From NCBI GenBank assembly GCA_963970005.1, contig CAXAMN010026362.1, positions 131,827 to 195,826 on the forward strand: DNA of 64,000 nucleotides, in the 5' to 3' direction. The notes beneath the pieces are model-generated. The model made no database searches and was not told where the DNA came from. It saw nothing but the letters and a program-made list of their open reading frames with translations. This document shows positions 1 to 10,150 of this stretch, piece by piece; the first letter of the stretch is position 1, and each line of letters starts with the position of its first letter. Source of the DNA: Durusdinium trenchii. Its lineage: Eukaryota; Sar; Dinophyceae; Suessiales; Symbiodiniaceae. A program made the translations under genes and the position numbers.

Positions 1-2
1 AC

Positions 3-83
3 TTTGCCGGACTTTTCATTCGTGCTTCAGAGGGCGTATTGGACATCTTCAAAGCCTTTCGGCCCTTCTTGTGCACAAATTAG
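3..83 (+). CDS. Candidate 3' end of an exon cut by the window edge
   Basis: Frame 3 is open from the first base of the window and ends at a TAG at 81-83. It reads FAGLFIRASEGVLDIFKAFR and a short tail. The stop overlaps the start of the first family A repeat cluster, so the repeat would lie in the 3' UTR. There is no homology that I recognise, and 27 codons without a stop are common by chance. It is listed only because it runs off the window edge and could be the end of a real gene. Confidence 0.15.
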   Translation, partial: FAGLFIRASEGVLDIFKAFRPFLCTN

Positions 84-134
84 CTACTAGTAGCGATGCC
101 CTTGCTACTAGTAGCAATTCCCTTGTTACTAGTT
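81..134 (+). repeat. Family A modular repeat cluster
   Basis: Three modules built on the palindromic core GCTACTAGTAGC or its one-base variants, joined by the words GATGCCCTTG and AATTCCCTTG. This is the first of about two dozen clusters of the same vocabulary in the window. Confidence 0.85.
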
Positions 135-1820
135 TGTTTTCTTATGTATTCTTATGTTAACATTGTTACAGAAACTCAAGTCCTTCATGATGTCAAGTCT
201 TTGTGTGCCTCAGCAGGATGCTAGAAATGCTAGATGATCAATATGCAACACATCTATGCAGCCTATGGAGCTTAGTGAAGTAATGATACAGTCAGTCTTG
301 AAGACGTTTTCTCAGGCCTACATGCGCTGTGGGAGCAGGCGAATTCGGACAGTATTTTCAAGGTTTTCGGTTTGTGGCGGTTTGATGCTTGAAAGGCTCA
401 GGAATCTCTCGATGGTGCTGACAAAATGAGTTTTGCTTGCTTCCTAGCACTTTGAAGGAGAATTCTGCTTGCTTGACTGGTACTGAAACCAACGAGTGAT
501 GCAGCCGAACTGGAAACCGAACCGAACGCGTCTGAGGCGCACTTCATGGGCTCAAGGTTTGGCGAGGGACCCAGAATGAGCGCTTCTCAAGTGCTGAGGA
601 AAAAAAGGGTCTGGAACAGTCGAGTCAACAGAATACTCCAAACAGCTCAGCATTTTCGGTCTCAGACGCGGAAGTAAAAAAACTGAGATCCAGCTAGACG
701 TTCAGCTGGCTCCTATTCCTGCAGGCGATCCTTGTTTTTTGGGGTCCTGCATTGGTTGATCCGGTCTATCCCATTCGAACCATCCGGTCTACACTCTCAG
801 TGGTTTCTCGCAGAAACCGTCGTTCCAAAGACCAGATGAACACGTTCAACACGACGACTGGACGACGCCACGCGGGGGGGGCGCTTTCGTAACAGCGGAG
901 GCTTAGGCTTAGGTTGGCCGAAAAAGAGTTGGTGCCTTCGAAGCTGGTCTTGTTGCCTTCGACATCTGTAAAGACTGGCCTTGGCTGTATGGCCCTTGGC
1001 TGGAGGGGTGTCTCAGGATGTCTCAGCGCCGTTGTTCCGTTCGCTTTTCTCGTCCGAGGCCATGGAGGGCATTGACTTGCGGCGGCAACGTGTCCAGTGG
1101 GTTTGGAAGCTCGTTGGAGTGAAATGACAGCAGCTGAGAGCCCTCGCTAAGTGACCAGGAACCTAATAGAAATGGCCTCCACCCGATGGCCGCGATGGCC
1201 TCCCCCCCTTAAAAGACGCACCTTGAGTCGTTTGGAGGGGATTTGTGGTCAGAGTCATTTAGCCCTTAGTTGAAGACCTGGAAGAAGAAGAGAGTCGTCA
1301 ATACCAGGGGGAGGAGAACAATCTGACCTGGTTTGGGGATGTGTTGGGGAACTCACATGAGAAAGAAGGGCTTTTCACCGAACTCACCGGTTGGGCCAAG
1401 GTGTTGCGGCAGCCCGTGTTGCCAGGTGCGACGGTGGGCTCGTGAAGGGCCTTTGCACCAACTGATGGGTTTGTGGAGGCAGCGATTCAGCCAAGGAAAG
1501 TGACAAGGACAGTTTTTGGAAGGCTCATCGTCCCATTTTACTTTTGTAGGACCAAAGCTGATGTGTAAGTTCCATTCAACAGTGAAGTTAGCTGTGCAAG
1601 ATTTTTCAGGTTAGTTTGCAACTCGCTTTGCCAAAAGAGTGAGTTCAGCCAAGAGTGGAATGGCCATGGCCAGGTGTGGTCTTGGAACTGTCGAAGACAG
1701 GCGCCGCTGGGATTGTAGAGAATCCCTCACAAGACTGCCCTAGGTCCCAATTAGGTAAGCGCAGGCCTCTACGAAACCCTGAGGTGGGCTTTCCCAAATA
1801 TTATATACATATTTGCAAGT
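135..1820. other. No recognised gene; one weak exon candidate
   Basis: Apart from the candidate exon at 1272-1445, nothing is recognisable here. Features are a G8 run near 876 and short Pro/Arg-type open frames of chance length. I saw no repeat of family A or B, no RNA gene and no transposon remnant. Confidence 0.5.
1272..1445 (+). CDS. Candidate acidic terminal exon, unknown product
   Basis: The frame ending at TGA 1443-1445 is open from about 1263 and starts with a run of acidic codons (DLEEEESRQYQGEENN), then a mixed amphipathic stretch (WFGDVLGNSHEKEG). The clustering of GAA/GAG codons is unlike the neighbouring sequence, which is why I list it. There is no ATG, so it would have to be a downstream exon; an AG lies just before the open stretch. 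I recognise no family. Chance remains a serious alternative. Confidence 0.22.
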   Translation, partial: EDLEEEESRQYQGEENNLTWFGDVLGNSHEKEGLFTELTGWAKVLRQPVLPGATVGS

Positions 1821-1999
1821 ACTACTAGGAACAAGTAGCTACTAGGGGCTCCTGGCATCGCTACTAGGAGCAAGGACGCTACTAGGGGCTCCTGGCATCG
1901 CTACTAGGAGCAAAGACGCTACTAGGGGCTCCTGGCCGTACTACTAGGAAGCTTCTTGCTAGGAACAAGTAGGGTTGGAGGCCATCGCCACTACGAACC
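1821..1999 (-). repeat. Family A cluster running into a family B unit
   Basis: Modules CTACTAGGAACAAG, CTACTAGGGGCTCCTGGCATCG and CTACTAGGAGCAAGGACG repeat several times; this is the reverse orientation of the clusters written GCTCCTAGTAGCG. The cluster ends in GGTTGGAGGCCATCGCC, a family B unit, followed by a variant CTACGAAC core. Confidence 0.85.
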
Positions 2000-2082
2000 C
2001 CTCAGGTTGGGTGCAATCCCACCAATGGTTGTTTCGGTCCTCGGACATGCAGAACATCTCCGATCAAAAGCATCCTAATAGC

Positions 2083-2187
2083 TTTCTTGTTACTACTAGT
2101 AAGGCACTTGTTACTAGAAGCGATGCACTTGTTCCTAGTAGCGATGCCCTTTGCTCCGTTCGTAGCGTCCGATCGCTCCGTTCGTCG
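2083..2187 (+). repeat. Family A cluster with CGTTCG variant cores
   Basis: Forward modules (TTGTTACTACTAGTAAGGCAC, TTGTTCCTAGTAGCGATGCC) give way to two modules in which TAGTAG is replaced by GTTCGTAG (GCTCCGTTCGTAGCGTCCG). Overlapping open frames here are repeat translations. Confidence 0.8.
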
Positions 2188-2814
2188 GCCAGAACTGCAG
2201 GACGTGGCTATTGCTCTGACGAATGTGAATGCTTTGCGTCGGGCCGCCGGTGGTGTCGACAGGACCAGTGGCAGTTCGACGGAACCACAGTGGGGTACCA
2301 TCCAATGGCTTCGCTTAGTTGAGTGTGATTTGAGGAGAAACCCATGACATGCACATCCTTGCCACATACTCGATGCAAAGTGTCCAACTAGGTATCAACC
2401 TGTCTGAACCTGCCTGGATTTTATTCGTAGCTTGTGAACAAGTGAGACGGACGTATAGAAGGAAAAGGAGAGTTACACTCCGACTCACTAAAATGAAAAT
2501 GGAGAAGCCCCTGTTGGGGAAAGTAGTGAGCACCAATGCCATCCACTTCCATGTCAGTGAGTCAGAGTGTAAAGGACCGTCTTAACTGTTAACTGTCATG
2601 TTGCTTGGTCCATTAGCGACCGGGCGAGTCCGGCTTCTCGTGGTCATTCAAGCAGTAGATTGGCCGGCCAAAGCAAATATTTGTCGCGAAGTACCATATC
2701 ATCGACAGTGCGGCTTGTTCAGAAATCTATCATGGAATCATATGGAATCATGGAATGTTGGATCTGGCTGAACAGCCACTTTTCAGGTGCATATTCTGAG
2801 TTTGTTTTTTCACC
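2188..2814. other. No recognised gene
   Basis: Short chance-length open frames on both strands. There are no family A or B repeats and nothing else recognised. Confidence 0.5.
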
Positions 2815-2899
2815 AGTAGGTAGGAGGCCATCGCTACTAGGGTGGAGGCCATCAGGTTGGAGGCTATCATCATTAGGTTTGGGTGGCCATCGCTAGTAG
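2815..2899 (-). repeat. Family B array, four degenerate units
   Basis: Units of the form GTTGGAGGCCATCGCTACTAG repeat about every 21 bases with some deletions (AGGCTATCATCATTAG). The array ends in CGCTAGTAG, the same core that starts family A modules. Confidence 0.8.
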
Positions 2900-3259
2900 T
2901 TTGTTTTTCACCAGTTTGTCAATCGATTTGCACTCAGGCCATGGCGCGGCTTGCTCTGTGATACGCTCGATGCTGGCGTGCACTGGGCTGAAGGGGGCAC
3001 AACCTGGCAGACCTGGCCGCCTCACCCCACTAAGAAAGACTCACAGCGGGATGAATTCTGCCTGGGTGGAGCCAGTGGTTGCATCACTTGGAGTTCATTG
3101 CGGCTATTGGCATGAACGCTATGACACCGGGTAGACATAGGCAAAGCAAATCCAAGCAATGATTCAATGCAACTGCACCCTATTCCAGTTTTTGACTAAC
3201 ATCAGATGGTAACACCTATAGTTCACAGTGATGGCATGGACATCGCTGTCAGTTCATGC

Positions 3260-3297
3260 GTGGCCAGCTGAAGGTCTCTAGACCTTCAGCTGGCCAC
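3260..3297. repeat. Perfect 18-bp inverted repeat with 2-nt loop
   Basis: The left arm starts GTGGCCAGCTGAAGG and its exact reverse complement follows after only two bases (CT); the arms are 18 bp with no mismatch. No similar arm was noticed elsewhere in the window. It is a cruciform or foldback structure, possibly the end of a foldback element or a recent palindromic duplication. Confidence 0.9.
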
Positions 3298-3337
3298 AGT
3301 CAATCCGACCGACCAACCTGGAACAACGGATAATAAG

Positions 3338-3484
3338 AGCGATGGCCTCCAGCCTAATAGCATCCGATCGCTCCTAGTAGCGATGTGCTTTGTTCCTAGT
3401 AGCGTCTTTGTTCCTCGTAGTAAGGCCAGGAGCCCCGTTCGTAGCGTCCGATCGCTCCTACTAGCGGTGGCCTCCAGCCTAATG
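3338..3484 (+). repeat. Mixed family B / family A cluster
   Basis: Starts with GAGCGATGGCCTCCAGCC (family B), continues through A modules (GCTCCTAGTAGCGATGTGC, TCCTCGTAGTAAGGCCAGG, CCCCGTTCGTAGCGTCCG) and returns to B (CTAGCGGTGGCCTCCAGCC). It shows that the two families share the TAGCGATG core and interleave. Confidence 0.85.
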
Positions 3485-3918
3485 GATACAAGCTGGTTGA
3501 CTCGACCGACTCTAGAGAAACAACTGTTGCAACAAACAATTCACTGACATGTTCAGCCCAGGTCTTTGAGACATCTGGACTATGGACATCCACCGCAATC
3601 CCTATCATCCTTCCCCACGGTGAAACGTGCCATGTGAGAAGATGCTTCGCAAGTGCCAGGGATCGGAGATTCTGATGGTTCCACTTGAAACCGAAGTCGC
3701 TTCTTTTCGTTTTTTTTTGGGCTCAGGAAAGCTTCCTGTCGAGTCACAGACAACATTTTGTCAATTAACATCAACACGCGTTCATTCTTAAGTTCATGGG
3801 TCCAATTCGCATTTTCAGCAGGCCTTGGATACAGGACCACTGAAGTGTAGTTGGATACAAGACTAGATCACTAGACTACATCCCAACAAATCCGTTGTTG
3901 GATTGTAATGTAAAGTTA
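3485..3918. other. No recognised gene
   Basis: Only chance-length open frames, including a minus-strand one of 86 codons. A T9 run lies near 3710. Nothing else recognised. Confidence 0.5.
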
Positions 3919-4069
3919 GGATTAATAAACCTCCCCTAGTTAATCCGAGCCCACAAAGCCGCCGGAAATTGCCCAAATTAAAAGTATTATTCGCTGTTGA
4001 TTTCCCCCCCTATTGTCTAATTTTCTACCAACAACCCCCCCCAGTTAATCCGAGCCTACACAATCCACA

Positions 4070-4087
4070 AAAAGTAATATTACTTTT
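4070..4087. repeat. Perfect 18-bp palindrome
   Basis: AAAAGTAATATTACTTTT is its own reverse complement. It lies between the left inverted repeat and the microsatellite of the putative foldback element. Confidence 0.9.
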
Positions 4088-4133
4088 AATAAGGGGTTAA
4101 CTAGTGGAGGTTTATTTATCCTGACTTGACATT

Positions 4134-4197
4134 ATACTTGCTACTGCTGCTACTACTACTACTGCTACTACTACTGCTGCTGCTGCTACTACTACTG

Positions 4198-4229
<32 letters not shown>

Positions 4230-4390
4230 CCTGCTACTGCTACTGCTACTGCTACTAGCTATTGCTGTCGCTATTGCTGCTGCTGCTGCTGCGCTACTGC
4301 TGCTGCTGCTGCTGCTACTGCTACTGCTACTGCTACTGCTACGTGCTACTACCACGACCACCACCACCACCATCACCACCTACTACCTAC
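4134..4390. repeat. CTA/CTG trinucleotide microsatellite
   Basis: About 250 bases of CTA and CTG triplets with a short CTATTGCTGTCG interruption, ending in CCACGACCACCACC. Frames on both strands are open and give poly-Leu, poly-Ser and poly-Val; they are not proteins. The same TAG/CAG repeat lies in the opposite orientation at 40914-41162. Confidence 0.95.
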
Positions 4391-4598
4391 TACATGTTTG
4401 ACGAAATCCTTAAAAACGTCTAGGGCTCAGGGCCTATACATTGCCTTATTAAAGAACAATTAAAAACAATCATTTGACAAGCTCACAAAGGGTACCCCTC
4501 ACAAGGGCCGGTCCCCCATCAATAATCTGCACTACTACCCCCTATTAATCTGATCCTGTGTCCCTGGCCTTTTCTTTGTGCTTGTTCAAACTTGTTGT

Positions 4599-4968
4599 GA
4601 CTACTACTACCTACTACCTACTACCTACTACCTACTACCTACTACCTACTACTACCTACTACCTACTACTACCTACTACTACCTACTACCTACTACCTAC
4701 TAGCTACTACCTACTACCTACTACTACCTACTACTACCTACTACTACCTACTACTACCTACTTCTACCTACTAGCTACTAGCTACTAGCTACTAGCTACT
4801 ACCTACTACCTACCCTACTACTACCTACTACTACCTAATACCTACTACTACCTACTACCTACTACCTACTACCTACTACCTACTACCTACTAGCTACTAG
4901 CTACTAGCTACTAGCTACTAGCTACTACCTACTACCTACTACCTACTACTACCTACTACTACCTACTA
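4599..4968. repeat. CTACTAC / CTACCTA microsatellite next to an assembly gap
   Basis: Alternating CTAC and CTA units give an irregular 7- to 10-base period, with blocks of CTAGCTA (for example 4771-4798 and 4890-4925) that carry the CTAGTAG-type core of family A. The array runs into the N gap, so its length is unknown. Confidence 0.95.
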
Positions 4969-5068
4969 NNNNNNNNNNNNNNNNNNNNNNNNNNNNNNNN
5001 NNNNNNNNNNNNNNNNNNNNNNNNNNNNNNNNNNNNNNNNNNNNNNNNNNNNNNNNNNNNNNNNNNNN
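4969..5068. other. Assembly gap (100 N) followed by a G10 run
   Basis: A gap of exactly 100 N, probably of arbitrary length, followed immediately by ten G and the right-hand inverted repeat of the putative foldback element. Confidence 0.98.
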
Positions 5069-5479
5069 GGGGGGGGGGCGGGTTTATTAATCCGGTCTTG
5101 TCATTATCATTGGATCACCAATGTCCTGCCCTCGTACGGTGGAGAAAATCCCATCCGCATCCTGAGGGCACCACACATCGCCGGAACTACTCGGCTGCGA
5201 TCCAATACATCGTCAATGAGGACGACATTCATTTTGACCAGGCTCACTGTTGAAGAACACATACGAAGGTAAGCGGTACACCAAAGGTATTCGGTATTGA
5301 TGCATGTGAAGACCCTGGATATACCAAAAGGGATAGCCCCGAGTAGCCAGCTCAAAGGGCGCTCTTTGATTGTTCCGCTCTCTTTCTCCGCAGGACCCAA
5401 CCCACCTGGCAGAGTTGCGGCACTCGTCGCTGGGCGCGGCAGTTGGAGCCGAATTCCACGTACCTCAAAGAAAATCTAA

Positions 5480-5543
5480 AAGCGATGGCCTCCAACCTAC
5501 TAGCAATGGCTTCCAACCTAATGGCGATGGCCTCCACCTAATG
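5480..5543 (+). repeat. Family B array, three units
   Basis: Three forward 21-bp units (GCGATGGCCTCCAACCTACTA and variants) that translate as part of MASNL/DGLQP-type repeats. Confidence 0.85.
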
Positions 5544-6114
5544 GAAGAACATCTAGTGAAATCTAGTGCAATTGACACGGCATAGCCGGGTATGAAGCCT
5601 ATGGGAGTAAACAGGATGTTCTAGGCGATAATTAGCGTAGCGGCGCAGCGGCTTAGCGGCGGTGCAAACTTTTTCAACCTGTCCCGAGTAGACGATGATT
5701 TTCCCAACAAGGGCGACAACTTGGTGAACGTGTTGAACAACATTTCTTGGGGAGGCAACTTGGAGATGGAAAGTGCTTTTCATAAAAGTAATATTTTTCT
5801 GATAACACGAGATGGCTTAGCCCCTCGAACAGAGTGGGTTGTACTGTGCACCCACGCAGCCCGCAGAATCATGCATTTTCAGGAAGCATCATGCACTGAC
5901 CAGGGCGCCAAAAGATTGTTTCCGTACTTGAATGACTGCGGGATCCGAATTCATAAGTCTGGGAAAAGGAACAGTAGATCCTGAGCTGTTCAGTTGCTTA
6001 AATACTCCATTGGACGATTCTGTAAACACTCTTGAGAGATCTTGAGATGGGTTGCCCATTGGGTGCTTCCGGGAATAAACCTGGATGGATGGATGTTCCA
6101 GTATTAAACCCATC

Positions 6115-6171
6115 TGTTTTTTTTGTTTGTTTTTTTTTTTTTTTTTAAATTATATATATATATTTTTAAAG
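6115..6171. repeat. T-rich and (TA)n tract
   Basis: Runs of T up to 18 bases, then (TA)n and T5AAAG. It could be the polypyrimidine tract of an acceptor for the short open frame that follows, or simply low complexity. Confidence 0.8.
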
Positions 6172-6246
6172 GCCTTTGCCCAACCCCTGAGGCTGCGGAA
6201 CCTGTGGCGGCACTTTAACCAGAAGTTCGACTACCCGGTGCCCTGA
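6172..6246 (+). CDS. Candidate short terminal exon, unknown product
   Basis: Directly after the T-rich tract and an AAAG acceptor-like site, the frame reads AFAQPLRLRNLWRHFNQKFD and ends at TGA 6244-6246. The polypyrimidine tract, AG and short open stretch fit a last exon. It is only 24 codons, has no recognised family, and could be chance. Confidence 0.2.
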   Translation, partial: AFAQPLRLRNLWRHFNQKFDYPVP

Positions 6247-6991
6247 AGCAGTCGCTCCAAGACGATTCCACAGATCCCCTGTCTCAACCGGTCGGTGGTT
6301 TTCGAAGACTTCCTCTTTTTGTGGATCTGTTCCGATCTGTTCTGCAAGGAATCCCCGTTTGTAGCGTCCGATCGGCGCGAATCCGAGACTCTTCGTTCGG
6401 CCCAGATGTCCTCAAGCTGCCCATGCGGATCTTCACCGCCAAACTCAAAACCGAGGATCTCGGACGTGAGCGTGTCAGGTACAGATCTTCCATGATGGGC
6501 ACGGGCGCCCGGATTTTCGTGTAGTCGGTCAGACCGTCGAGCCTGGTTCAGCTGATAGCCCAACGAACCCCAGAGGAGAGCCCCAATGGAGAACTCTTTT
6601 TCTCACAAACTGGGCAAGGGCGCCTAAACTAAACATTCTCAATGTCCTGGATTTGGGGAGGAGATGTTTCCCACGAATCTCAACATCGGCAGGCTTGCCT
6701 ACTCCTTAGGCTTCGCGACCTGTTCATCAGGCGATCAAGGTTGGCTTTTTGTCAGTCTTTTGGTTTCGAGGTTCAACAATTTTACGCTTTTGTCTCCACC
6801 GTTTCTACGAGGAGTGAAGAAACGGAGCCAGGAATCCCTTGCGAGGAACACCGAGCACTTCACAGCCTGTTCACTGTAGCAAGTTGCGGACGACCCGGAA
6901 GCAACATGTATCCGTGAAGCGGGTCACGTATCTTGCGGGCCAGAGCATGCTGTGTTTTTTTTCCACAAAATACTGGTTGGAAGCTAATAGA

Positions 6992-7062
6992 ATGGAGGCC
7001 CGAGGCCCTCGCTAGCAGGTTGGAGGCCATCGCTACTAGGGTGGAGGCCATCGCTAGTAGGT
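6992..7062 (-). repeat. Family B array, three to four units
   Basis: Reverse-orientation units GTTGGAGGCCATCGCTACTAG with a degenerate first copy (GGAGGCCCGAGGCCCTCGCTAG). Confidence 0.8.
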
Positions 7063-9878
7063 TCTGGTGTATGACTCAGAGGAGTTCGGAAGTGCCACCT
7101 ACCATGCGCATTCACATCCGCTTCCTCATTCGCTTGTGTTTCACCACACAGTGTGGTGGGTTTGGGCCGCTGACGGGTCACTTTCGGGCTTATTGCGCCG
7201 CTGGATGGCCACATTGGTGGCCACACGTAGACATCGGTAGGATGTTTACAAATGTATACAAATGTTACAAATGTCCTTGTAAGTCTTGAAGTTGCACTTG
7301 CTTTGTGGAGGTTCTACTCACCCTGTCCTTGAACATTGGGAGCCACTCTGCCAGCTCCAAGCTCCCAAGAGGACCCCCCACCTGTCCTGCCTGTAGCAAC
7401 ACGGGCCGCGCACGTGTTTGCAGAGAAGCACGGACTCAGAAGCGCGTCCACTCCGGACGGCTTCCCCCCCGAATTCATTGGCCATGATCGGTCCCAAAGT
7501 GACCGATTTCCGAAAACCTGGAGGCTTCGATGGTTTCCAAGCGCTGTTGAAGACCGTGAGCTCGATTTTTCGCAATCACTTGGGCGTGCTTGTACACCAA
7601 CGCGCGGAGCTTCTGCCGGGGGCTTTTGAGCTCAAGGGCAAAGTAGGCCAAGCTTCACCGGCAGTGCAGTGAGGGTCCCCAGCTTGGAGAGTTGGAGTTC
7701 GGATGCGACCATCAGGTCTTCAAGGGGTACCGGCACTGAACCCACACATCTCCTCTTTGTGCCTTTAGATGAAACAAGGACGATGCTTGCAAACATAGGG
7801 GGTCCATTGCTTCCATCATGTTCACGAACTGACTCATCGCACCTCGAATGCCCCAACTTGTCTTCCTTTCACCTGCGCGCCCTCATCAGGGCATAGGGCG
7901 TCTCCAGAGTTGAGAGTCGAGTTGAACATCACTTTGACTACGGCACCTAAGGGTGGATCCTTTCCAGGATGGCCAAGGTAGTACTTCAGGATACTTCAGG
8001 CCTGATGTCAAGGAAGAGGAATACGACTCAAGACACAAACATATATATATATATCATATATACACAAAACAGACCAAACCAGCATTAGTGCTTGAATGCG
8101 GTGGCGGTGGGTGTCCTGTTGCGGCCCGGACGAGGCACCAAACACCACTGGAGGCTTGCTACTTTATGTTAGCCATCAACACCTCAAAACCTGGAAAAAG
8201 AGTCTTGGACCTCGTCCCATCTTCTGGTTCTTCCACTTTGGACCACATCCACCACCGGGTCCCGTGGGTGGTTCTTCATGTCTTGTTTGTTCGGCGCCTC
8301 TGAGGAACCAGCATGGCGGAGGGTGAGGTGGAGCATGAGGAATATGCCCGACAGCCCAGCTCCACGAGTCAAGTGGATCGGACGGATTCGGTCGGTCCAT
8401 CGCACCCCAATGTCACTGGCCACTGGTCGGGATGGATGGGATGAGTGTCTTGGGAACCAAGAGATTGTTCAACCTAAGAGCAGTTGCGTAGATAAGTGAG
8501 ATTGAGATCAATGGTGGTTCCGGGTCAGGATCGGTTCCAACACAGGCCTGCAGCTCCGAAAAGGGGGGGGCCAGCTTGCAGGTTGAGCCAGCTTGATGTC
8601 TCAATGCGCCATGTGGTGCCCTGTGTGCAGTTGACGATCCCTTGGTAAGGCCCAGCGAACATGCAGTTCCGGTGAACATGCTGCAGCTGCGAAAACCGAC
8701 ACTTGGATGGCTCCATGCGCCATGTGACGCACCATTCACACGGTTTTTGGACCAATCGTTGGCCGACACAGCTCAGGGCAAAGTGTTGTGTGTAGTCAAG
8801 GGGTTGAAAGCAGCTGGAGCAACACATGCAAGCCATGGGAGAAGTGATGTGGGCGCATGTCATGACAGTGGATGGACTTCCAGAGTGGCAGAGGAAATGG
8901 CAGAACAGCTTTGTGCCATCCAAGCCCACGGCTCCCACAACAGGAAGTCCAAGTGGAGAACCTCTTCGCTGTCTGGGGCCGTTTGTGCCGCTCCTCAACG
9001 CCTCGTTTGAAGCGAAACACCGAAGCATGAGCTGGTGGCGACCTTTTGCCTCGACTCAGCGCGTCAGCTGGCAGAACCACCTGGCAGCCAGGTCCTTGCT
9101 GATGCCCGTCCCATTCGCAAGCAGTTTTACTGTATGAAGCGTGTGCCCACGCTCATTGTGAACTTTGTCAATGTCCTTGGTCCTTGGTTTGAACACGAAA
9201 TCTCGCTTCAATCTCGTCTCTGCACCCTGTGCTCGCCAAACTCATGCTACGCTTCGCGTGTAGCACGTTCGCACGAGCTCGAACAGCATCTTGCAGTCCG
9301 GCTGAATGGGGCGCTGCGGCGGACCATGTGCGCAACTTCAGCTCAAAATGGTGAGAGAGGTGCGTGGGTGGCTTTAGGCATAGAGCAGAGCCCGTGGAAC
9401 AGGCACCCACAAGCTTCTCAAATCGAGGAGAGCCAGGGCCAAGCAAAAGCCTCCATTGCTACGTGGGCTGACTGTCGATTGGCACGCTTTTCAAAGATAC
9501 GATGACGCACGTCCGATACTTCTTCTCTCTTGTCAGCCTGTCGGTAGCAGCTAACGTGTCCGACCAAAGTATGCGCACTTGGTCTGGCCCTCTTCCTTTC
9601 GGTCAGCCAATTGAATGCTGCAAAACGCAGCAAAAGCCATCGCAAGGCCTCCGCCAACCAGTGTTTGCAGAATTGATTACAGACGCGAAAATCCATGGTT
9701 TGGCATCAACAGAGAACAGCAGTGGACTGCAGTTCCACTTCAGAGTCTTTTTCAGACGCGAAGCCTACAATAAACTGGAAAGACGGGCCCCTTAGGCTGA
9801 AAAGGCCATGAGAGCCGCTTTGATCCCTTGTTTGGGGTATTCTGCATGTTCATGCATTTTTAATGCCTTTTCCCTGAG

Positions 9879-10082
9879 CAAATCCAGAGCCGACAGAAAA
9901 CACCAACACAAAGAGACAAACTTCTTCGCCTCACTGAAAACGCCACTCGGTGCCTGTGCTTTGCGCCACTTTGCGTTGCGGCGCCGGATCGTCAGGTCCC
10001 GATCACACCGGACTATGTGAACCTCTTCACGGGGCCAGCCACAGGCGACGGGGGGGCACTGGGCAGTCCTTGCGGCCATTGA
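9879..10082 (+). CDS. Candidate terminal exon, unknown product
   Basis: After a pyrimidine-rich stretch and CTGAG, a 67-codon frame runs to TGA 10080-10082. It is basic at first (QSRQKTPTQRDKLLRLTE) and ends in a Gly/Pro-rich tail (YVNLFTGPATGDGGALG). There is no ATG, so it could only be a downstream exon. Overlapping frames on both strands are also open, so the choice is not secure. I recognise no family. Confidence 0.2.
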   Translation, partial: QIQSRQKTPTQRDKLLRLTENATRCLCFAPLCVAAPDRQVPITPDYVNLFTGPATGDGGALGSPCGH

Positions 10083-10100
10083 GCTCTAAGAAGTGGGCAA

Positions 10101-10150
10101 GGAACCTAGTAGCAAGGACACCTACTAGCGATGGTCTCCAAGCTAATAGC
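10101..10150 (+). repeat. Short family A/B composite
   Basis: GGAACCTAGTAGCAAGGACACC followed by CTACTAGCGATGGTCTCCAAGC and CTAATAGC: an A module fused to a B unit. Confidence 0.75.

Larger units (their letters stand above)
3919..5093. mobile_element. Possible foldback/MITE-like element carrying a CTA/CTG microsatellite
   Basis: GGATTAATAAACC at 3919-3931 is repeated as its exact reverse complement GGTTTATTAATCC at 5081-5093. A near-copy of the right end, GGTTTATTTATCC, lies at 4109-4121, and both right-hand copies continue into a similar downstream word (CTTGACATTATA against CTTGTCATTATC). Between them lie two direct copies of AGTTAATCCGAGCC (3938-3951, and near 4043-4056), an 18-bp perfect palindrome, two microsatellites and a gap. 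No coding capacity is visible. Terminal repeats plus internal microsatellite suggest a non-autonomous element, but I did not find a target-site duplication, so simple repeat-driven rearrangement is the alternative. Confidence 0.4.
5094..9878. other. Gene-poor interval with weak exon candidates
   Basis: Contains two family B clusters (5480-5543 and 6992-7062), a T-rich tract with an AT run (6115-6170) and one small terminal-exon candidate (6172-6246). Other stop-free frames, such as 5110-5253, 5622-5984, 7345-7629 and 9035-9505 on the plus strand and 8525-9028 on the minus strand, are within the length range expected by chance and show no motif I recognise. Confidence 0.5.

Noticed and set aside
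4126..4401. 91-codon poly-Leu frame and overlapping minus poly-Ser frame
   Set aside because: Direct translation of the CTA/CTG microsatellite; open on both strands.
8525..9028. 167-codon minus-strand frame
   Set aside because: Within chance length for 64 kb; no motif, and two plus frames overlap it.
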